Shown here: positions 35,121 through 43,822 of the stretch, piece by piece
How positions within the stretch are numbered: the first letter of the stretch is position 1
Layout of the letters: the number at the start of each line of letters is the position of its first letter
Assembly: GCF_036568125.1 (NCBI RefSeq)
Contig: NZ_DATCTF010000010.1
Span: 248,001 to 312,000, forward strand
From: Magnetovibrio sp.
GTDB taxonomy: Bacteria; Pseudomonadota; Alphaproteobacteria; Rhodospirillales; Magnetovibrionaceae
Reading direction: 5' to 3'
DNA: 64,000 bases
Translations under genes and position numbers: made by a program
The notes under the pieces: model-generated
What the model was told of the DNA's origin: nothing
The model's database searches: none
What the model saw: only the letters and a program-made list of their open reading frames with translations

Positions 35121-35348
35121 GAATGCCTCTTTGCAACAATGCATCTTATAGGAGTTTGATTTGTTGTGTTGGATAGCTTAGGGTTGATGAAGAGGCGGTG
35201 TCTAATTAAATTGTTTGGCATTCACGTGTTAGTATTTCAGGAAGCAGACAGATTGTTGAATATTGAACTTGGTATCACTGAGTAGATTTTTGTATTTTTT
35301 TATAAATATCAACGACTTCAATAAAAGGTCGGTTCTGGTTGTAACGGT

Positions 35349-35360
35349 CTCCAGCTACCA
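35349..35360 (+). repeat. Putative att site, right copy
   Basis: CTCCAGCTACCA, identical in sequence and orientation to the 3' end of tRNA-Met at 32985-32996. It marks the distal end of the island. Confidence 0.7.
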
Positions 35361-35364
35361 TTAA

Positions 35365-35400
35365 AAAAGCCCCGCAACCTCAAGAGGTTGCGGGGCTTTT
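35365..35400. terminator. Strong bidirectional terminator beside the island
   Basis: 14-bp stem AGCCCCGCAACCTC / GAGGTTGCGGGGCT, AA loop, with flanking A and T runs. It now terminates the Anbu operon (stop at 35414). It starts only four bases after the right att copy, so it was probably the original tRNA-Met terminator. Confidence 0.88.
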
Positions 35401-35413
35401 GCATGGGGTGTGC

Positions 35414-36145
35414 TCAAAACTTGAAGTCGGGCAGGGAGCAGAACGCTTGGCGCAGGGCCTCGCCCCATCCGTCCGAGATGGACTGGAAATAGGGGTCGTT
35501 CAGTTCGATCCGCTTGGTTTGGCCGACGTTGAAGCTGTTCGTTTCATAGATTTGCAGATCAAGCGGGAGGCCCACCGACAGGTTGGCCTTGACGGTGGAA
35601 TCGAACGACACCATCAGCAGCTTGATGGCGTCTTCGAAGCTCATGTCGGGATCGTAGGCGCGCACCAGGATGGGGCGGCCGTATTTGGTTTCGCCGATCT
35701 GAAAAAAGGGCGTGTCGGCGGAGGCTTCGATAAAGTTGCCTTCCGGATAGATCATGAACAGCCTGGGGTCGCCGGTGGAAACCTGACCGCCCAAAATCAG
35801 AGTGGCGTTGAAGGCCGAGTCGGCCGTTTGCCCCGACTGGGCGTTGGCTTGAATGACCTCGCGCACCAAGTCGCCGATGATCTGCGCGACTTGAAACATC
35901 GACGGCGCTTCGAGGATCGAAGGTGCGCGGTCGGCGGGCGCTTTGCTGCGCTCGTCAAGCAGACTGACGACGGCTTGGGTGGTGGCCAGGTTGCCCGCCG
36001 CCATCAGGGTGATGACGCGTTCGCCAGGCACCGACCAAGTGAACATTTTTTGAAAGGTGGCAATGTTGTCGACGCCCGCGTTGGTGCGCGTGTCGGACAT
36101 AAAAACCAAGCCCCGATTGAGGCGCATGCCGACGCAATAAGTCAT
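35414..36145 (-). CDS. Anbu / BPH bacterial proteasome-like peptidase
   Basis: 243-aa Ntn-hydrolase of the ancestral beta-subunit family. After removal of Met1 the N-terminal Thr (MTYCVGM) would be the nucleophile. Asp17 and a Lys at position 32 (SDTRTNAG, FQKMFTW) match the proteasome catalytic triad. Anbu proteins form ring or spiral assemblies and their physiological substrates are unknown. It is last in a four-gene operon with a transglutaminase-like protein, an alpha-E protein and a circularly permuted ATP-grasp protein, the known conserved neighbourhood for Anbu. Confidence 0.92.
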   Translation of the reverse strand: MTYCVGMRLNRGLVFMSDTRTNAGVDNIATFQKMFTWSVPGERVITLMAAGNLATTQAVVSLLDERSKAPADRAPSILEAPSMFQVAQIIGDLVREVIQANAQSGQTADSAFNATLILGGQVSTGDPRLFMIYPEGNFIEASADTPFFQIGETKYGRPILVRAYDPDMSFEDAIKLLMVSFDSTVKANLSVGLPLDLQIYETNSFNVGQTKRIELNDPYFQSISDGWGEALRQAFCSLPDFKF

Positions 36146-36178
36146 GGTTATACCGTCCAGGCTAATTATGGCGCGATG

Positions 36179-36979
36179 TTACTGCTGAACCTGGAGCGAC
36201 ACAATCATCGATTCATCGCTGTCGCCAAAGCGCAAACCGGAAATCGGCGCGGCCTCTTTGTAGTCGAGGCCCGTGGCGATGCGCACATAGCGTTCGTCGG
36301 GGGAAATGTTGTTGGAGACGTCGAAGCCGACCCATCCGATACCGGCCAGGTAAGCTTCGGCCCAGGCGTGGGTGGCGTCCTGATCGACGCGATCGTCCAT
36401 CATCAGATAGCCGCTGACATAGCGGGCCGGATAGTCCATCAGGCGCGCGGCGGCAATGAAGATGTGGGCGTGGTCTTGGCAAACCCCGTGACCATGGCTC
36501 AGCGCTTCTTCCGCGGTGGTTTCGGAATGGGTTTTTCCGGTTTCGTACGTAACCGTTTCTGAAATCAACCCAGACAAGGCGTGTAGGCGCTGGATGTCGC
36601 CGTCGAAGGCGGTGCCGAGTGTCTTGACCAGCTTGGCGAGTTTGGGGCCGGGCTGTGTCAGCGGCGTGTGTTTTTTGAAAAACCACAGCGGCGCAAATCC
36701 GCGATGTTCGCCGACGATGCCGTGGGTGTCGCTGGTTGTCACTTCCCCTTCGGAATGGATCGTCAGTTCGGTTTGGCCATCCTTGACGCTGACCAGCATG
36801 ACGTTGTTGTTGTGCTGGTCGACGAATTCGAGTTCCTTGGCGCCGCCTTCGATGGTGGTGCGCCAGCTGACGACCTGTTGCTCGTTGCGCGATGGCGGCG
36901 TGAGGCGGACCTGTTGCAACGCATAATGCACCGGCTCGTCGTATTGATATTTGGTGATGTGCGAAATCTTGAGCTGCAT
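36179..36979 (-). CDS. Transglutaminase-like cysteine peptidase
   Basis: 266 aa. The N-terminal beta-sandwich (LKISHITKYQYDEPVHYALQQVRL, in shortened form) is followed by a transglutaminase core. Its catalytic Cys is in HGVCQDHAHIFIAAARLMDYPARYVSGY, the His in ATHAWAEAYL, and the Asp in GWVGFDVSNN. In this operon type it is thought to cleave or form amide bonds on a peptide tag. Starts at ATG 36979, 20 bases after the alpha-E gene. Confidence 0.92.
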   Translation of the reverse strand: MQLKISHITKYQYDEPVHYALQQVRLTPPSRNEQQVVSWRTTIEGGAKELEFVDQHNNNVMLVSVKDGQTELTIHSEGEVTTSDTHGIVGEHRGFAPLWFFKKHTPLTQPGPKLAKLVKTLGTAFDGDIQRLHALSGLISETVTYETGKTHSETTAEEALSHGHGVCQDHAHIFIAAARLMDYPARYVSGYLMMDDRVDQDATHAWAEAYLAGIGWVGFDVSNNISPDERYVRIATGLDYKEAAPISGLRFGDSDESMIVSLQVQQ

Positions 36980-36999
36980 AAGCCTGTCCGTAAAGAGCG

Positions 37000-37941
37000 T
37001 TACCCGTAAAAACGGTAGTCTTGCTCGATCTGATTGCCCAGCTGGGTGTTGTCGCGAATGAAATCGACGATGAACTCGTGGAGCCCGGTGTCGAAAATGG
37101 TGTCGATCGGGGTGTCCTTCAGGCGCCGGTAAATGGCGTTGGAGTGGTCGTACGACGGCAGGTGCAGACCATAATCGTCTTTAAGGTACGTGAGATTGTC
37201 GACGATCTTGGCGTAGCAGAACGCCAACGAACGTGGCAGCCGGGTGTCGCGAATGAGAAAGTCGGCGATCCAGGTCGGATTGATGTCGCCGGGATTGAGC
37301 CAGCGGTACGCACGCTGAGCCGAAACCGAACGCAAAATCGATTCCCACTGCACGTTGTCGAGCGACGAGCCGACGAACGACGCCGACGGCAGCAAGACGT
37401 AATACTTCACATCGAGGATGCGCGAGGTGTTGTCGGCGCGTTCCAAAAAGGTGCCGAGGCGCGCGAAGTCATAAATGTCGTTGCGCAGCATGGTGCCGTG
37501 AAGCGCGCCGCGCACCAGCGAGCTTTGCTGGCGCACCGTGCCGAGGGTATCGGGAAGATCCCGTTCGTTGATCGGCTTGGCGAGAAGGTCTTTGAGGGTG
37601 ATCCAGCATTCGTTGGTGGCTTCCCACACTTCGCGGGTCAAGGCGGTGCGCACCATGCGGGCATTGTTGCGGGCGTTTTCGACCACCGACAACACGCTGG
37701 CCGGATTGGTGCGGTCGCGCAGCAAGAAGTCGATGACGTTGGCGGCTTCGTAGCGATCATAGGCGTTGGTGAACTGCTGCTGAGAGCCCGCGGCGGAAAC
37801 CACCGACGCCCATTCGTCTTCGGCCGCGGCCGAGCGCGTCAACGCCATGCGAAAACCCGCTTCGATGAGACGGGCGGTGTTTTCGCTGCGTTCAAGATAG
37901 CGGAACATCCAAAAGAGACCGCCTGCGGTTTTGCCGAGCAT
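37000..37941 (-). CDS. Alpha-E domain protein (DUF403)
   Basis: 313-aa all-helical protein. It begins MLGKTAGGLFWMFRYLERSENTARLIEAG, in shortened form, the alpha-E signature, and has FARLGTFLERADNTSRILDVKYYVLLP later. Function unknown; in the literature it is always found with the circularly permuted ATP-grasp and transglutaminase partners. It lies 7 bases after the ATP-grasp gene. Confidence 0.92.
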   Translation of the reverse strand: MLGKTAGGLFWMFRYLERSENTARLIEAGFRMALTRSAAAEDEWASVVSAAGSQQQFTNAYDRYEAANVIDFLLRDRTNPASVLSVVENARNNARMVRTALTREVWEATNECWITLKDLLAKPINERDLPDTLGTVRQQSSLVRGALHGTMLRNDIYDFARLGTFLERADNTSRILDVKYYVLLPSASFVGSSLDNVQWESILRSVSAQRAYRWLNPGDINPTWIADFLIRDTRLPRSLAFCYAKIVDNLTYLKDDYGLHLPSYDHSNAIYRRLKDTPIDTIFDTGLHEFIVDFIRDNTQLGNQIEQDYRFYG

Positions 37942-37948
37942 GGCTGCG

Positions 37949-39379
37949 CTATTCCTCCAAAACCCAGGTGTCCTTGGTGCCGCCGCCCTGGCTGGAATTG
38001 ACCACCAGCGAACCTTCTTTCAGCGCAACCCGCGTCAAGCCGCCCGGCGTGATGTTGATCTTGTTGGGCGACACCAAGACAAACGGCCTGAGGTCGACAT
38101 GGCGGGGCGAGAGACCTTTTTTGGTCAAAATAGGCACGGTCGAAAGCGACAGCGTCGGTTGGGCGATGTAGTTTCCGGGCTTGGCCTTGAGTTTGCTGGT
38201 GAAGGCGGCCAGTTCCTTTTTGCTGGCGGCCGGGCCGACCAACATGCCGTAGCCGCCCGATCCGTGGACTTCCTTGACCACCAGTTCGGTGAGATGGTCG
38301 AGCACATACGCCAGCGCCTCCGGCTCGGCGCAGCGCCATGTCGGGACGTTTTTCAGGATGGCTTTTTCACCGGTGTAGAACTCGACGATTTCCGGGATGT
38401 AGGAATAGATCGCCTTGTCGTCGGCGATGCCGGTGCCGGGGGCGTTGGCGATGGTGATGCCGCCCGCGCGGTAGACATCCATGATGCCCGGCACGCCCAA
38501 AAGAGAATTGGGATTGAAGTTCAGAGGGTCGAGAAATTCATCGTCCACGCGCCGATACAAAACGTCGATGGGTTCATAGCCCAACGTGGTGCGCATCGCG
38601 ACGCGCCCATCCACCACGCGCAGGTCGTGCCCTTCGACCAGTTCCGCGCCCATTTGATCGGCCAAAAAGGCATGCTCGAAATACGCCGAGTTGTGAATGC
38701 CGGGGGTGAGCACCGCGACCAGAGGACGGCTGCGCACGCAGGCCGAGGGCGCGCAAGCGCCAAGAGAGCGGCGCAGATTGGTCGGATAATCGCTGACCGG
38801 TTGCACTTTCACCTTGGCGAACAGTTCGGGGAACATGTGCAGCATCGTTTCGCGGTTTTCCAGCATGTAGGAAACCCCGGACGGCGTGCGCGCGTTGTCT
38901 TCGAGAACGAAAAACTCATCCTCGCCCGTGCGCACGATGTCGGTGCCGACGATATGCGTGTAGACGTTGCCCGGTGGCGAGACGCCGATCATTTGCGGCA
39001 AGAAGGCATCGTTTTGTGCGATCAGTTCCGCAGGGATGCGTCCGGCACGGATGATTTCCTGGCGGTGGTAAAGATCATGCAGGAAGGCGTTGATGGCGCG
39101 CACGCGTTGCTCGATGCCGCGCGACAAGCGGCTCCATTCGCGTTCTGAAATGATGCGCGGAATGACGTCGAAGGGGATCAGCCGTTCGGCGGCTTGTTCC
39201 TGGCCGTAGACGTTGAAGGTGATGCCGGTTCGTCGGAAGAAGGCTTCTGATTCTGCTGTTTTCTTCTTCAATCGGCTGGGGTTTTCCCCATCCATCCAAT
39301 TGCGGTAAACCTTGTATGGCTCTCGGACGCTTTCGTCCGCGCCAGACATTTCGTCGAATGGCCTGATTGAATCACTCAT
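37949..39379 (-). CDS. Circularly permuted ATP-grasp type 2 protein
   Basis: 476 aa (DUF404/DUF407). Predicted ATP-dependent carboxylate-amine ligase, probably attaching amino acids to a small peptide or other acceptor. Visible motifs are RAINAFLHDLYHRQEIIRAG, EDNARTPSGVSYMLENR, VVKEVHGSGGYGMLVGP (ATP-binding loop) and the C-terminal LVVNSSQGGGTKDTWVL. First gene of the Anbu operon; the promoter lies in the 213-base divergent gap 39380-39592. Confidence 0.93.
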   Translation of the reverse strand: MSDSIRPFDEMSGADESVREPYKVYRNWMDGENPSRLKKKTAESEAFFRRTGITFNVYGQEQAAERLIPFDVIPRIISEREWSRLSRGIEQRVRAINAFLHDLYHRQEIIRAGRIPAELIAQNDAFLPQMIGVSPPGNVYTHIVGTDIVRTGEDEFFVLEDNARTPSGVSYMLENRETMLHMFPELFAKVKVQPVSDYPTNLRRSLGACAPSACVRSRPLVAVLTPGIHNSAYFEHAFLADQMGAELVEGHDLRVVDGRVAMRTTLGYEPIDVLYRRVDDEFLDPLNFNPNSLLGVPGIMDVYRAGGITIANAPGTGIADDKAIYSYIPEIVEFYTGEKAILKNVPTWRCAEPEALAYVLDHLTELVVKEVHGSGGYGMLVGPAASKKELAAFTSKLKAKPGNYIAQPTLSLSTVPILTKKGLSPRHVDLRPFVLVSPNKINITPGGLTRVALKEGSLVVNSSQGGGTKDTWVLEE

Positions 39380-39592
39380 GCGGCAATATTAGACGAAACA
39401 AAAAATTGCACAAGTTGTAGTCGCTCTAAAAAAATGGAAGATTGTCGATTAATTATTGGGCAGTTTTCAAGGGCGACCCGGGGGCGTCTGTCGAGAAAAT
39501 TCATGGACAGATGCGGGCAGCGAAGGTGCTTGCCCCACTTTGCGTGAATATGGGAATATGGTGATGCGCTTGACGAGACAGGAGGAACGACC

Positions 39593-40126
39593 ATGAAGAT
39601 TGCAATTTCGGCCATCAGAAATTGCGCCGTTACCTTGTTGAGCGTGCTGTTCTTGATGTCGGCGCCTTATGCCCAGGCCGAAGACTTAGCGCAGCCGACA
39701 GGGCAAATCCTTTTGACCGTTGACGGCAATGTCGCCAACGCCAACCGAGGCGATGGCAAGGCGGCCGTTTTCGACCGTGCGCAGCTCGAGGCGTTGGGCC
39801 TGCACACGTTGGTGACCAGCAATCCTTTCATCGAAGGCGTGCACACGTTCGAAGGACCTTTGTTGGCGGATGTTTTGGGTCAAGCCGGCGCCAAGGGCGA
39901 GGTGATTCAGGCTCGCGCCTTAGATGGTTACAACGTCGATATTCCCTATGCGATCGTGCAGAAATATCCGGTTGTCCTCGCCATGAAAATGGACGGCAAG
40001 GCGATGCGGGTGCGGTCCAAGGGGCCTTTGTGGATCATCCTTCCCGTCGATCAACACGAAGATTTGAAAGCCGAAAGTTATAGCGGGTATTCCATCTGGC
40101 AATTGACGACGTTGACCGTGAAGTAG
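39593..40126 (+). CDS. Periplasmic sulfite-oxidase-fold protein lacking the Mo-ligand cysteine
   Basis: 177 aa with a Sec signal peptide (residues 1-29, ending APYAQAE). The mature part resembles the molybdopterin-binding domain of sulfite oxidase-like proteins: VFDRAQLEALGLHTLVTSNPFIEGVHTFEGPLLADVL, in shortened form, and GPLWIILPVDQ. The mature protein has no cysteine at all, so it cannot coordinate Mo as the enzymes do. It is translationally adjacent to a membrane histidine kinase and is best read as a periplasmic ligand sensor for it. A GGAGGA site precedes ATG 39593. Confidence 0.8.
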   Translation: MKIAISAIRNCAVTLLSVLFLMSAPYAQAEDLAQPTGQILLTVDGNVANANRGDGKAAVFDRAQLEALGLHTLVTSNPFIEGVHTFEGPLLADVLGQAGAKGEVIQARALDGYNVDIPYAIVQKYPVVLAMKMDGKAMRVRSKGPLWIILPVDQHEDLKAESYSGYSIWQLTTLTVK

Positions 40127-40131
40127 TGCTT

Positions 40132-41499
40132 ATGGACGCTCGCAGCCGCGGTAAACTTTTAGCTTCCGTTTTTGGTCTGCTCACCGTTTCCTTTTTGGGA
40201 CTGGTGTTGTTCGCGTTCGTGCTTTTGAAAGATCAGCAAGACAACCTGCGTCAAAAGACTTATGACGAAACCGGCATGGCGGCGGTCCAGATCCGTCTGC
40301 ATTACGAAGCATTGATGGGGAGTTTGGCGCAGGTAGAGGCTACCCATCTTGGTCCCGCCGTCGACGATGTGGTGTTGCAGTTTGATATCTTGTTCGAACG
40401 CCTCACGTCGTTGCCCAGCCGGCCCTCCTACGATATCTTGCTCGATGAGGAAACTTTGGCCATTCAAGCCAAGGCTCTGAACGTTCTGACGTCTCTGCTG
40501 CCCAATATCGACCGTGCCGCCGAGGGCGATGTGGAGGCATTGAGGGGCTTGTACGCAAAACTAGCGCCGTTGCGCCTGTCCATCGAACGCTTAGCCCACA
40601 AGCCAGTGCAAATCGCATCCGAGCGCCGCGCGGCATTGACCAAAAGCTTCGAGAATATTGCTGGTTGGTTTTATTGGGTGATCGGCGGGTTGGTGATGTC
40701 GGGGGGCGGGTTCGCCGTGATCATCTGGCGCCAACAGACCGTGGCCGTGCGTCGTCAAGCCGAATTGAAGGAACTATCTGGCCAATTGGAATCCGCCCTT
40801 GTCGCCGCCGAGGCCGGCAGTCGCGCGAAATCCGATTTTATGGGGCATATGTCCCATGAACTGCGCACCCCGATGAACGCCGTGTTGGGCTTCGCGCAAT
40901 TGTTGGAAATCAGCAAGCTGGACGAATCTCAAGCGAAGTCGGTGAAGCATATTCTACGCAGTGGCAATCTTTTGGTGCACTTGATCGACCAGGTGTTGGA
41001 GCTCAACAAGATCGAAACCGGTCATGTGACGATCAATCGGGCAACGGTGCCGGTCGCACCGTTGATCGATGAATGCATGGCGTTGATGGGTGTGATGGCG
41101 CAAGAACGTCACGTGGCGTTGAACGTACAACCGCCCGACGTGCCGGTGAATGAAGTGGTAACGGATGCCAGCAGGTTGCAGCAGATTTTGGTGAACCTGA
41201 TGTCCAACGCCATCAAATACAATCGCGAAGGCGGACAGGTAACGGTATCGTGGGGCGCAATCCCCGGGGAGCGCGTACGGTTTAGCGTGGCCGATACCGG
41301 AGAAGGGATCGAGCCGGGTCAAGAGGACAAAATCTTTCTCCCCTTCAATCGCTTGGGCCGGGAAACTCAAAACATTGAAGGCACGGGCATCGGCCTCACC
41401 ATCACCATGAAACTGGTGAAGATACTCGGCGGGGATATCGGTTACAAAAGCACCCCAGGGGAAGGCACAACATTTTGGTTCGATCTGCCCCTGACGTGA
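40132..41499 (+). CDS. Membrane-bound sensor histidine kinase
   Basis: 455 aa. TM1 is at ~10-30 (LASVFGLLTVSFLGLVLFAFVLL), a ~130-aa periplasmic helical sensor region follows, and TM2 is at ~175-195. After a short coiled coil comes HisKA with the phospho-His in FMGHMSHELRTPMNAVLGF, then HATPase_c with N box LVNLMSNAIKYN, G1 VADTGEGIEPG, F box IFLPFNRL and G2 GTGIGLTI. There is no receiver domain. GTG 40126 overlapping the previous stop is an alternative start. Response regulator not adjacent. Confidence 0.92.
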   Translation: MDARSRGKLLASVFGLLTVSFLGLVLFAFVLLKDQQDNLRQKTYDETGMAAVQIRLHYEALMGSLAQVEATHLGPAVDDVVLQFDILFERLTSLPSRPSYDILLDEETLAIQAKALNVLTSLLPNIDRAAEGDVEALRGLYAKLAPLRLSIERLAHKPVQIASERRAALTKSFENIAGWFYWVIGGLVMSGGGFAVIIWRQQTVAVRRQAELKELSGQLESALVAAEAGSRAKSDFMGHMSHELRTPMNAVLGFAQLLEISKLDESQAKSVKHILRSGNLLVHLIDQVLELNKIETGHVTINRATVPVAPLIDECMALMGVMAQERHVALNVQPPDVPVNEVVTDASRLQQILVNLMSNAIKYNREGGQVTVSWGAIPGERVRFSVADTGEGIEPGQEDKIFLPFNRLGRETQNIEGTGIGLTITMKLVKILGGDIGYKSTPGEGTTFWFDLPLT

Positions 41500-41520
41500 T
41501 CAAACATCCAAATTTAAGAC

Positions 41521-42570
41521 TTACCTGCCCGGTGGTGGCTTGACGTTCAGCAGCTTGGTGAGATCCGCAGCCCTTTGAAAGTAGTCTTTCGCGGCAGTGT
41601 GCATCGGCGCGGTCAAGCCTTTCTCGTTCATTTCCGTCGGAACCAAACTGAAAAATGCCGGGTGGGAAAACTTGAAATCGGTGAAATTGTTGAACAACGC
41701 CTGGAGCAGTTCCTTCACCACCCGATCGGGGGTTTTCGCAGATGCCACCAATGTCGCAGTGACGCCAAACGTGCGGGTGCTCAACGACGAGCCTGGATAC
41801 GCCCGGCCGGGAATGCTCATCGCACTGTAATAGGGATAGGTCTTGACCAAATGCTCGACAACGGGGCCGTCAACATTGATCAAGATGGCATTGCAGGTTG
41901 TCAGGGTCTTTTTGATGTCTGGGTTGGGGTGCCCGACGGTCATCACCATGGCGTCGATTTCGTTTGTGCATAATGCAGCGGATTGCTCGTCAGAGGTCAG
42001 TTCCATGGCCGAGGCGAAGGCTTCTTTCTTCCAGCCTTTGGCGTGCATGACCAGTTCCATGCTGGTGCGCTGGCCGGAACCCGGATTGCCGATATTCACG
42101 CGCTTGCCCATAAGGTCATCGAGCACCCGGATGCCGGAATCCGTGCGTGCGATGATGGTGAAGGGTTCCGGGTAAAGTGACAGCACGGAACGCAACTTGG
42201 TGTCCGGACCCTTCTTTTTAAATGGTCCATATCCCTTCAAGGCGTAGTACTGCACATCCGACTGCACGATCGCGAAGTCGAAAGCCCCGGTGCGGACTTT
42301 TTGGGCATTTTCGACTGATCCTGCAGTTGTCTGGGCTGTGCAGTGGATGCCATGGCGACCTTCGTTCTTATTGATGAATTTACACAGCGACATACCCGCA
42401 GGGTAATAGACCCCCGCTGTGCCGCCGGTACCGATGGTGATGTTGACTTTTCGATTGGCGGCCTCGACATGTGCGGACAGCAAAAAACACAAGCTGAGAA
42501 CGCATAAAGAAAGGCTTGAAAGAATGAAGCGGTGCGGTGATATCGATTGCTGTTTGAACACGGTGATCAC
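41521..42570 (-). CDS. TAXI-family TRAP solute-binding protein, orphan
   Basis: 349 aa. The signal peptide is residues ~14-37 (LSSLSLCVLSLCFLLSAHVEA). The TAXI signature is ITIGTGGTAGVYYPAGMSLCKFIN, in shortened form, plus AIVQSDVQYYALKG and VNIGNPGSGQRTSMELVM. These proteins bind organic acids for fused TRAP permeases. No permease gene is present, so it may serve a distant transporter or act as a sensor. It is convergent with the histidine kinase at 40132 (21-base gap). Confidence 0.92.
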   Translation of the reverse strand: MITVFKQQSISPHRFILSSLSLCVLSLCFLLSAHVEAANRKVNITIGTGGTAGVYYPAGMSLCKFINKNEGRHGIHCTAQTTAGSVENAQKVRTGAFDFAIVQSDVQYYALKGYGPFKKKGPDTKLRSVLSLYPEPFTIIARTDSGIRVLDDLMGKRVNIGNPGSGQRTSMELVMHAKGWKKEAFASAMELTSDEQSAALCTNEIDAMVMTVGHPNPDIKKTLTTCNAILINVDGPVVEHLVKTYPYYSAMSIPGRAYPGSSLSTRTFGVTATLVASAKTPDRVVKELLQALFNNFTDFKFSHPAFFSLVPTEMNEKGLTAPMHTAAKDYFQRAADLTKLLNVKPPPGR

Positions 42571-42654
42571 CTATTCGATTGATGTTGTTAACCTAATCTG
42601 GTGTTTCTGATGTCGTTAGTCACCCATTAATTGTATATATTATTTTTAATATAT

Positions 42655-43104
42655 TCACCGTCGTTTTGCAGCTTGGACCGTAGTTTCCAATGCGTTGAGA
42701 AAAGCCGAGCGGTCGGATTTTCCAAACGGTCGAGGGCCGCCGGTGATTTCACCGCTTTCACGCAAGTTGGCCATGAGTTCACGATTGGCCAAAGCCATGC
42801 CGATGCCGTCTTCGGTGAACCGTTCGCCGTTGGGTTTTAGGGCGAAGGCTTCTCTTTCCAGGCAACGTGCAGCAAGCGGGATGTCGTTGGTGATGCAGAT
42901 ATCGGCTTTGCCGATGTGCTCGGCGATCCAATCGTCGGCGGCGTCCGCGCCTTGGGCGACGATGACCAATTCCACCAATGGATTTTGGCTGGGGCGAATG
43001 CCGCCGTCGCTGACCATATAGGTCTTGAGGTTGTGGCGCGTTGCGACGCGCAGGGTTTCGTCCTTAACGGGGCAAGCGTCGGCGTCGATATAGATGTTTA
43101 CCAT
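42655..43104 (-). CDS. YaiI/YqxD family protein (DUF188)
   Basis: 149 aa, PIN-like fold nuclease-related family. Starts NIYIDADACPVKDE, with CITNDIPLAARCLE and a C-terminal KSDRSAFLNALE, all characteristic of DUF188. Function unknown. Single gene. Confidence 0.92.
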   Translation of the reverse strand: MVNIYIDADACPVKDETLRVATRHNLKTYMVSDGGIRPSQNPLVELVIVAQGADAADDWIAEHIGKADICITNDIPLAARCLEREAFALKPNGERFTEDGIGMALANRELMANLRESGEITGGPRPFGKSDRSAFLNALETTVQAAKRR

Positions 43105-43198
43105 ATAGGTCTAATCCGTAGATCGCTGTTCTGAAGATGGCATGATATATACTATGATGTGATGCAATGGCTAACAACAGGTGCGGCCCGTTTTGAAT

Positions 43199-43822
43199 AT
43201 GAGCAACGAAGCGAGAACCAATGGTGGGGGCGGGAACGATGCCGCACCGCGACCGGTTTTGCCCGAACACGAAAAAAACAATCCGCCACCGGATGAGGCG
43301 AGCAATCCGAGCCCCGAGCAGCGTGCCGATTTTGTCGTCAAACGACTTGAGCAGTTTATCCGCGAAGGCCGCACCTTGTCCGAAGGGATGTCCTTGCGCC
43401 AATGGCAGGACATGGCGCGGTTTGAAATCGCCAACGCCGTTTCAGCGGCGGAAAATGCCGCGCGCGATGATGACAAAGTGACGCGCCGGGTGATGTTTAC
43501 GCTCGCCGCCGCGTTGGTCACGGTGGGGTTTTGGGGTACGGTGTTTTCGTTCGATAAAGCGCCTTATCTTGTTGTCGCGTTTATCTTCACCATCACCGGT
43601 TTGATCACCCTGGCGATTGTCGGCGAATGGCGGTTCATGAAATACTTTCGCCGTCACCAGGCGCGCCAGCGGGAAAAATCCATGCGCCGCATCGAAGACC
43701 TGACCCGGCGCATCAAGCGCATGGAAAAGGAACTCGAAAAAGAAGCGGATACATTGCGCGATAAGCTCAAGCAGCAGGTCAAAGACAAACGCGCAGAACT
43801 TTCCAACCCGTCGAACACGTGA
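43199..43822 (+). CDS. Membrane protein with C-terminal coiled coil, unknown
   Basis: 207 aa. The N-terminus is Pro/Asn/Glu-rich and disordered, then comes a soluble helical stretch. Two adjacent membrane segments (VMFTLAAALVTVGFWGTVF and YLVVAFIFTITGLITLAIVG) are followed by a highly charged helix of ~55 residues with heptads (RRIEDLTRRIKRMEKELEKEA, in shortened form). A GTG at 43181 would add six residues; neither start has a strong ribosome site. The stop overlaps the next gene as GTGA. Confidence 0.75.
   Translation: MSNEARTNGGGGNDAAPRPVLPEHEKNNPPPDEASNPSPEQRADFVVKRLEQFIREGRTLSEGMSLRQWQDMARFEIANAVSAAENAARDDDKVTRRVMFTLAAALVTVGFWGTVFSFDKAPYLVVAFIFTITGLITLAIVGEWRFMKYFRRHQARQREKSMRRIEDLTRRIKRMEKELEKEADTLRDKLKQQVKDKRAELSNPSNT

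Larger units (their letters stand above)
32997..35360. mobile_element. Small tRNA-associated genomic island carrying an OLD-family nuclease
   Basis: About 2.36 kb of visibly AT-rich DNA between two direct copies of CTCCAGCTACCA. It carries an OLD-family ATPase/TOPRIM gene and a coupled 75-aa ORF, both on the minus strand, and no integrase. A terminator-like hairpin sits just outside the right copy, at the distance expected for the original terminator of the tRNA, suggesting the DNA was inserted between the two. Base composition and codon use differ clearly from the GC-rich neighbours. Excision in the present state would need an integrase supplied elsewhere. Confidence 0.7.

Noticed and set aside
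35027-35221. 64-aa frame overlapping the start of the OLD gene on the same strand
   Set aside because: Out-of-frame overlap with the nuclease N-terminus, no ribosome site, and no similarity to the island's coding style.
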